From assembly GCA_031292625.1 (NCBI GenBank), contig JARLGU010000042.1:21580-85579 (forward strand): a stretch of 64,000 nt of DNA, given 5' to 3'. Source of the stretch: Capsulimonadaceae bacterium (lineage in GTDB: Bacteria; Armatimonadota; Armatimonadia; Armatimonadales; Capsulimonadaceae). Below, piece after piece: positions 59,201 to 64,000 of this stretch. Both the position numbers and the translations under genes were made by a program. How positions within the stretch are numbered: position 1 is the first letter of the stretch; every line of letters begins with the position of its first letter. The notes beneath the pieces were generated by a model. That model saw only the letters and a program-made list of their open reading frames with translations, made no database searches and was not told the DNA's origin.

Positions 59201-59452
59201 TATCGGAGATAATGACATCCCCGATATTTCCCCCCTCACCGATGAGAACCCGAGGCAATGAGTGCTCGCGTGGTCTCGTCGACCTTCACGAAGCCTAAGC
59301 GACTAGGAACGTCCTTTTAGGGCGTTAATATGCCTGGATCGACCGGCACAGCTCTTCGACCATGACCATCGAGCAAGTGGAACCTTGTCCGGGTGGGGTG
59401 TTTGTCCACAACCCAATCTCATCCAGTTTAGTCTGGATCTTGGAGGATACCA
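59201..59452 (+). promoter_or_regulatory. Long leader of the APC permease, possible riboswitch
   Basis: The stretch 59034-59452 holds no gene. The transcribed part has AACGTCC-TTTTA-GGGCGTT (59308-59326) and ATCCAG-TTTAGT-CTGGAT (59421-59438), the latter 3 bases before GGAGG (59442-59446), where it could gate ribosome access. I compared it by eye with the M-box, ydaO, lysine, glutamine and guanidine-I consensus and saw no full match. Confidence 0.4.
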
Positions 59453-61108
59453 ATGGCAACACCAACCTCTTCGGCTTCCGGCGGCGGCGAGCTGAAACCA
59501 ACGCTTGGTTTGACGGGCGTTACGATCAATGCAATGGCGCTCATTGCGCCAGGCGCGTTCTTATGGACGACCTTTCAGTCTCAATGCGCGTTCGGCGCCT
59601 CTAGCATGTGGGCATCCGTCTTCGTCGCGACCCTGGTTGCGCTGGCGACGGCAAGCTGCTACGCCGCGTTCGCTCGAAAGTATCCGGAAGCGGGCGCTGG
59701 AAGCTCTTACTTCTACTCCGAGGCCGCGTTTCTCGAACAAGAATCGCATTCGCGCTACAAATTTGCACGTCTTTCCAAACTGATCGTCGGCATCGCGGCG
59801 CACCTTTACTACTGGGTTTATCCAGGAGTCATGGTCGCCTTTATGGGTACGATCCTCATCTTCATCGGGCAATTGTTCAATCCGAACTTTGCGACACAGC
59901 CAATTGAACAGATGGGGCTCTGCGTGCTCTTCGCGGCGATTGTCGGCGCGATCGCCTATATCGGCGTAACCGGCTCGACGATGGCGAATATCGTAATCAA
60001 TATCATTCAGATTACGGCCTTGATCGTGTTCTCGGTTGCGGCAATCCTGTTCCGGGTTCACCACCCGGCGCTTGCATATGAGCACCATTCGGCGCTAAGC
60101 GTCATCAGCCCGCACGGCGCGACGCAGCTTCTTTTCCAGTCGACCATCGCTATCCTGCTGGTCGTCGGATTTGAATCGGCGACGGCTCTTGCCGCGGAAT
60201 CGAAGAATCCGAAGCACGATATTCCGCGCGGCGTTATCCTGTCGCTCGTCATTCAAGCGGTGATCTTCTATTTCTTCGAGTATTTTGCAGCGAACTATTT
60301 CATCGGTTCCCACTATGCCGGCGTCATCGACAAGGCTGGGGCAAACTTCTCGCTGATCGACCCGAAGATCACTGCGATCACGGACCCGTCGATTAACCAG
60401 AAAATGTACGCTGGGGGCAGCATCGTCAACGGGTACGCCGCCGCGGGAGCGGACTCGGCCCCGATCGGCAGCTTCGCAAACATTATCGGCACCTGGCTCT
60501 TCCATAGCGCGAAGGGCGGCTTCTACTTCGAGCTGATTATCGCGCTGACCGTCGTTCTCGCGCTGATCGGAACGGCCCTCTCGTGCCTTTCCACCGGCGT
60601 CCGCGTCACCTATGCAATGGGCAAGGACGACGAGCTTCCTGGCTTCTTCGGCTTCATTCACGGCAAGTTCAACACGCCGCACGTTGGCGTAATCATCTTG
60701 ACCGTTGTGTCGGGCCTCATTGGAGCCTACGGCGTTTTGAACAGCGACAACCTGATCAAAATCGCGCTTATCTCGAACCTCGGGACGTTCATGCTGTATG
60801 GTTTGACGTGTCTCGTCACATATATCGGCTTCTCAGGCGATAAAGACGCTCCGTTCTTCAGCACCAAGCTCATCCCGATTGTCGGCGTAATCCTGAACAC
60901 CGGCTTGATGCTCGGCGACTTCTACTTCGCCTTCGCGGCGCCGTCCGCGACGGCGGCGACGAAGTACGATACGAAGTGCGCGCTCGGTATAACGGTCGGC
61001 TTCATTATCCTCTCGTTTGCCTACCTGATGATAAGAAGCTCGATACGAAAAGAGCCGATGCTTCTGCCGCCGCATAAGAGCGACACTCTCGCGGGCGGAC
61101 GGGCATAG
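59453..61108 (+). CDS. APC-family amino acid permease
   Basis: 551 residues. ATG at 59453 with GGAGG 6 bases upstream. About twelve membrane segments; helix 1 starts TGVTINAMALIAPGAFLW, with the unwound Gly/Ala stretch of the APC fold. FESATALAAESKNPKHDIPRG is the family consensus loop after helix 6. Length and ending are of the glutamate/GABA or polyamine exchanger group, but the substrate cannot be set from sequence. The PP2C gene starts four bases after its stop, so both share a transcript. Confidence 0.9.
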   Translation: MATPTSSASGGGELKPTLGLTGVTINAMALIAPGAFLWTTFQSQCAFGASSMWASVFVATLVALATASCYAAFARKYPEAGAGSSYFYSEAAFLEQESHSRYKFARLSKLIVGIAAHLYYWVYPGVMVAFMGTILIFIGQLFNPNFATQPIEQMGLCVLFAAIVGAIAYIGVTGSTMANIVINIIQITALIVFSVAAILFRVHHPALAYEHHSALSVISPHGATQLLFQSTIAILLVVGFESATALAAESKNPKHDIPRGVILSLVIQAVIFYFFEYFAANYFIGSHYAGVIDKAGANFSLIDPKITAITDPSINQKMYAGGSIVNGYAAAGADSAPIGSFANIIGTWLFHSAKGGFYFELIIALTVVLALIGTALSCLSTGVRVTYAMGKDDELPGFFGFIHGKFNTPHVGVIILTVVSGLIGAYGVLNSDNLIKIALISNLGTFMLYGLTCLVTYIGFSGDKDAPFFSTKLIPIVGVILNTGLMLGDFYFAFAAPSATAATKYDTKCALGITVGFIILSFAYLMIRSSIRKEPMLLPPHKSDTLAGGRA

Positions 61109-61112
61109 TAAG

Positions 61113-62024
61113 ATGGCGTACGACGCCGATACACAACACGGCAGTGCCGGGGACCGGATGGATAATCCGGTCCCCGCGGCCAACGGGATCGCGGCAGGCT
61201 TGGGCACCGTCCTCGAGCACTTCTCGATCACCGAACAAGGACCAGCACGTAAAACACACGAAGACACGGTCTCGCACAGAATTCCCGATGATGAAGAACT
61301 TCTCAATCAAAAAGGGGCTCTGTTCGTGATCGCGGACGGTGTTGGGGGACACGGCGGCGGCGATATCGCAAGCCGCGAAGCCGTTAGCTACCTGACAACT
61401 CAATATTATGAAGATCACGCCGTCCCGGAACGGGCGCTCAAAGGCGCAATGGGCGAAGCGAATCTTCACGTTTATGACCTGGGGATCTCGATGAGGCATC
61501 CGATGCTCTCGACGACCCTTTCGGCAATTGCGATCGTCGGAAGCCGCTTTCACCTCGTTCACATTGGCGATAGCCGCATCTACCGGCTTCGCGAAAACAC
61601 CGATATCGAACTGCTGACCGAAGACCATTCCGAAGCCGCGGAACTCGTCCGCATGCAGATCGTCCGCCCCGAAAACCTGCGCGCGCATCCAAGGCGTCAT
61701 ATCGTGACGCGTTCGCTCGGTTCCGAGGCTGTTGCACGCCCCATGGCAAAATCCGGCAACGTTCTCCCCGGAGACTACTTCGTTCTCTGCACGGATGGCC
61801 TTTGGGAGTACGCGGAGGACAATGAGATTAGCGAGGTGGTCCGCTTCTCGCCCGTCGAAGATGCTTGCCGCCAACTCGTCGACATGGTTCTCTCCCGCAC
61901 GCCGACCGACAACATTACCGTACAGGTGGTTCACGTCCTCTCCGTTGAAGACGCGCCCGTAAAGGCGCAAGGTCCAGGCGGTATTTACCGGGCAGTTATG
62001 CGCCTATTCGGGAGTGACGATTGA
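61113..62024 (+). CDS. PP2C-family Ser/Thr protein phosphatase
   Basis: 303 residues from the ATG at 61113; the ATG at 61158 is possible. Motifs in order: KTHEDT (the usual Arg-x-x-Asn-x-Asp site, with His in place of Asn), VIADGVGGHGGGD (metal-binding Asp), HIGDSRIYRL, CTDGLWE and TDNITVQVV. It removes phosphate from Ser/Thr residues with two metal ions. It lies upstream of a Ser/Thr kinase on the same strand, a classic pair, though 567 bases separate them. A weak terminator-like stem (GCCCG-TTCA-CGGGC then TTTCT) lies at about 62200. Confidence 0.92.
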   Translation: MAYDADTQHGSAGDRMDNPVPAANGIAAGLGTVLEHFSITEQGPARKTHEDTVSHRIPDDEELLNQKGALFVIADGVGGHGGGDIASREAVSYLTTQYYEDHAVPERALKGAMGEANLHVYDLGISMRHPMLSTTLSAIAIVGSRFHLVHIGDSRIYRLRENTDIELLTEDHSEAAELVRMQIVRPENLRAHPRRHIVTRSLGSEAVARPMAKSGNVLPGDYFVLCTDGLWEYAEDNEISEVVRFSPVEDACRQLVDMVLSRTPTDNITVQVVHVLSVEDAPVKAQGPGGIYRAVMRLFGSDD

Positions 62025-62591
62025 CCGGGGTATAGTATCTCAAACTCGTCGGCAGACACCGGCAATGGGATCGCATCTATTCATATCGACGATTGTCACC
62101 GATATTGGCGCGGTTTCCGGCCGTGAACGACCGTCCTGAGATGTCGAGCCCCATCAATGGGCTCTCGGCTCACGAAACTGCTGGTCGTCTACCGATTAGG
62201 CCCGTTCACGGGCTTTCTCAACACAGGCCGGCCCTTACAGGACCGGACTCGCGCCGCTGTTAACAATTATAGATGCGATTGCCCGCAGACACCGGGGATC
62301 GCGATTGCGCAGTCTTGGCGTCGCTCTTGTTCGTTGCCGCTATGTCAACCATGCGGCGTGTGCAATAGTCGCGTCCCGCTTGCGCCACGCACCGAAATAC
62401 GCGGGTGCGAAGAACGAGAAGTCTGCTGAAACGAACTCTGGGCAGCCCGCTTCAGCGGCTTGCCGCACTTTCCAGCGACGGGTTTGAACCCGTCGGCGGC
62501 GGCCTGGATTTTTTGCGCACACTCTACGCTGCGCTGCATCCCATCTCCTTTGGCGATGGGATGCGACGAGCACTATCTTGTTGGAGAGAAC
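62025..62591. other. Gene-free stretch before the kinase
   Basis: About 570 bases. It holds GAGCCC/GGGCTC and GCCCG/CGGGC hairpins near 62150 and 62200 (likely the PP2C mRNA end). GACGGGTT-TG-AACCCGTC is a perfect stem near 62490. A 10-bp stem GCATCCCATC/GATGGGATGC (about 62537-62566) lies 26 bases before the kinase start. No tRNA or protein gene is seen. Confidence 0.4.
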
Positions 62592-63608
62592 ATGGAATTA
62601 GAACCCGGCACTCAGGTAGGTCATTACTCGGTTGTTCGCCGTCTCGGTCAGGGCGGCATGAGCAACGTCTACATGGCCCGAGACTCCGAGAATGATCGCG
62701 ATGTCGTCCTCAAGTTTCCTCATCAGGATCTGATGGGCGACATTTCGTCGCACGAACGATTTCGCCGGGAAGTGAAAATCGGGCAGCTGCTCAAACACCC
62801 GAATATCCAGGAACTGCACGAGCTGTCGTATGCCGGCAACAACGAGTTTATCGTCCTCGAATATGTTGCCGGCGAGCCCTTGCGCTACGTCTTGCGCGAG
62901 CGGCAGCAGCGCACCCCCGAAGACTTCGATTTCGCGGTCAAGCTGGGCGTACAGATCGGCAGCGCGCTCTCATACGCGCATTCCAATCATGTCGCGCACC
63001 GCGACCTCAAGCCCGAGAACATCATCGTCGCTCCGGACGGCACCGCGAAGGTCATGGATTTTGGCATCGCGCTGCTGCAGGGTGCGCGCAGAGTGACCTG
63101 GGGGCCGTTGTCAACGCAGGTAGGGACGCCCGACTACATGGCGCCCGAGCAAATCCAGGGCGGACGCGGCGATGTCCGCACGGACATTTACGCGCTCGGC
63201 ATGATGCTCTACGAAATCATCGCGCACAAGCTGCCCTACACCGGAGACAACGCCCTTGCGGTGATGAACCAGCACGTCAATGTCAAGGCGCCGCTGCTGC
63301 ACAAGCATCGCAAGGAGACGCCTCCGGCGCTGGAAGAGACGATCATGAAGGCCCTCCGCCTGCGGCCTCAGGACCGCTGGCCATCCATGGAGGCGATGGT
63401 CTCGGCGCTTCAGCATCCAGAATCCGTGGATGTCGACGCGTTGCGCGCCGAGCGCGAGGCCGAGCGGGAAGGCGCGGTCGGCGGGAAAGTCGCGCGCGCC
63501 ATCCCCATCCCGATCAACCCGGTCACCGGCATGGTTGCGCTATCCTTCGTCGCCATCCTGATTGTGGTCGTCGTCCTCTTCACGTTCGCCGGCCACGGCC
63601 ACCGTTAG
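62592..63608 (+). CDS. Membrane-anchored Ser/Thr protein kinase (Hanks/PknB type)
   Basis: 338 residues from the ATG at 62592 (GGAGA 4-5 bases upstream). The kinase domain (about 11-275) has the loop LGQGGMSNVYMAR, Lys41 in VVLKF, catalytic HRDLKPEN (Asp138), DFGIA (156-160) and MAPEQ. A juxtamembrane stretch leads to one membrane helix (about 311-332) and only a few outer residues, so it has no extracellular sensor domain such as PASTA. It probably works with the PP2C phosphatase upstream. The stop overlaps the end of the convergent Rhs gene by four bases. Confidence 0.93.
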   Translation: MELEPGTQVGHYSVVRRLGQGGMSNVYMARDSENDRDVVLKFPHQDLMGDISSHERFRREVKIGQLLKHPNIQELHELSYAGNNEFIVLEYVAGEPLRYVLRERQQRTPEDFDFAVKLGVQIGSALSYAHSNHVAHRDLKPENIIVAPDGTAKVMDFGIALLQGARRVTWGPLSTQVGTPDYMAPEQIQGGRGDVRTDIYALGMMLYEIIAHKLPYTGDNALAVMNQHVNVKAPLLHKHRKETPPALEETIMKALRLRPQDRWPSMEAMVSALQHPESVDVDALRAEREAEREGAVGGKVARAIPIPINPVTGMVALSFVAILIVVVVLFTFAGHGHR

Positions 63609-64000
63609 CCGGCGCGCGGCGCAGAACGGCTTCGTGAAACCAGCGGGTCACGCGTCATCGGCGAGCCCGTGTTGCGCGGTGCGCCGATACCGGCCGCTCC
63701 GCGCCGCACGTAGGGGATCTTTCGGCGGATCCAGCCCCCGCTGGGATCGCTGCCGTTCACGGGGTTCCCGCCGCAGTACGCGTACTCGTTCACGCCGCCC
63801 GCCGTGCCGGTCGGGTCGCGCGTCAGCGCGCTACCGTATGCGGCAAGCTCGTTGTCGGCGTTGTATGTCGCCGCCGTCCCCGAGTACGTCGTCGGGTTTC
63901 CGTTGCCGTCGAAGCTGTCCGTCGAAAGCTGGTTGTCCGCGTTGTAGCTCAGCCCCGCGTTGTTCCTCAGCGTCGTCGGGTTGCCCGCGCCGTCGTAGGC
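63605..64000 (-). CDS. 3' end of an Rhs/YD-repeat protein, 5' part beyond the window edge
   Basis: 131 residues visible, in frame from base 64000 to the TAA at 63605. YDGAGNPTTLRNNAG, SYNADNQL, DGNGNPTTY and TYNADNEL are YD/Rhs repeat units. NEYAYCGGNPVNGSDPSGG closely resembles the end of the Rhs core. The usual YYDPxxGRFLSxDP stretch just before it is shortened to YGSALTRDPTGTAGG. After the core a basic tail of about 40 residues follows, the place where polymorphic toxins carry their variable tip; it is too short and plain to call a toxin. A truncated or recombined copy is possible. Confidence 0.82.
   Translation of the reverse strand, partial: AYDGAGNPTTLRNNAGLSYNADNQLSTDSFDGNGNPTTYSGTAATYNADNELAAYGSALTRDPTGTAGGVNEYAYCGGNPVNGSDPSGGWIRRKIPYVRRGAAGIGAPRNTGSPMTRDPLVSRSRSAPRAG

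Noticed and set aside
59362..59604. 80-codon frame overlapping the start of the APC permease
   Set aside because: Runs out of frame into the permease, has no ribosome site and no domain; the permease start has a clear GGAGG.
62480..62510. tRNA T-arm-like sequence near GACGGGTTTGAACCCGTC
   Set aside because: The loop lacks the C of the TTC motif, and no acceptor or anticodon stem fits around it.

Overview
The window reads as chromosome of a free-living, polysaccharide-degrading bacterium. Very large secreted glycoside hydrolases, prepilin-type H-X9-DG (DUF1559) proteins and chimeric GntR/LacI regulators point to Armatimonadota (Capsulimonas-like), with the PVC group as the alternative; this is inference from gene content, not from a marker alignment. 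Sigma70-type promoters with 17-bp spacing are easy to see, TTG and GTG starts are common, and some promoters lie so close to the start codon that the mRNAs must be nearly leaderless.

Left part (1-29.7 kb), carbohydrate-use region. Three cassettes share the same parts: a GntR-type DNA-binding domain fused to a LacI-type sugar sensor, a DUF1559 pseudopilin and a very large secreted glycoside hydrolase. Cassette 1 (5915 down to the left edge) and cassette 2 (19462 down to 12959) run regulator, pseudopilin, hydrolase. Cassette 3 (29654 down to 24040) runs pseudopilin, hydrolase, regulator. Between them lie a KdpD/KdpE-like two-component pair, a GH4 glycosidase with a divergent AraC regulator, a LacI regulator, a GH2 beta-galactosidase divergent from regulator 2, and a small secreted beta-sandwich protein. 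Two longer gene-free stretches are notable: 8432-9188 holds a 93-bp tandem repeat, and 22488-23348 holds a terminator, a strong promoter, a candidate structured RNA and dispersed hairpin repeats.

Middle part (29.8-49 kb), housekeeping. On the minus strand an operon encodes a membrane protein, ScpA, ScpB, a HAD hydrolase and a rhomboid protease with a helical-repeat tail. Then come rpoC and rpoB with a long leader and two candidate promoters, and no rplJ/rplL upstream. Divergent from rpoB is an NlpC/P60 peptidoglycan hydrolase with a very basic His/Arg-rich linker. Next are a B-box zinc-finger membrane protein and a lon-dinB operon.

Right part (48.8-64 kb), mixed metabolism and signalling. 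It holds a GntR/FCD regulator with an AEC transporter, ispG, an SGNH hydrolase, rmlD, a DUF4397 lipoprotein, a THUMP-like methyltransferase, an HDOD protein, a large (alpha/alpha)-barrel-like protein, a four-helix small transporter, an APC permease with a long leader, a PP2C phosphatase and a membrane-anchored Ser/Thr kinase that form a phospho-signalling pair, and the 3' end of an Rhs/YD-repeat gene running off the right edge.

The main candidate for something undescribed is the repeated regulator / pseudopilin / giant hydrolase cassette. It suggests that each secreted enzyme is made under its own sugar sensor together with its own pseudopilin. The candidate RNA at about 22.6 kb is second.
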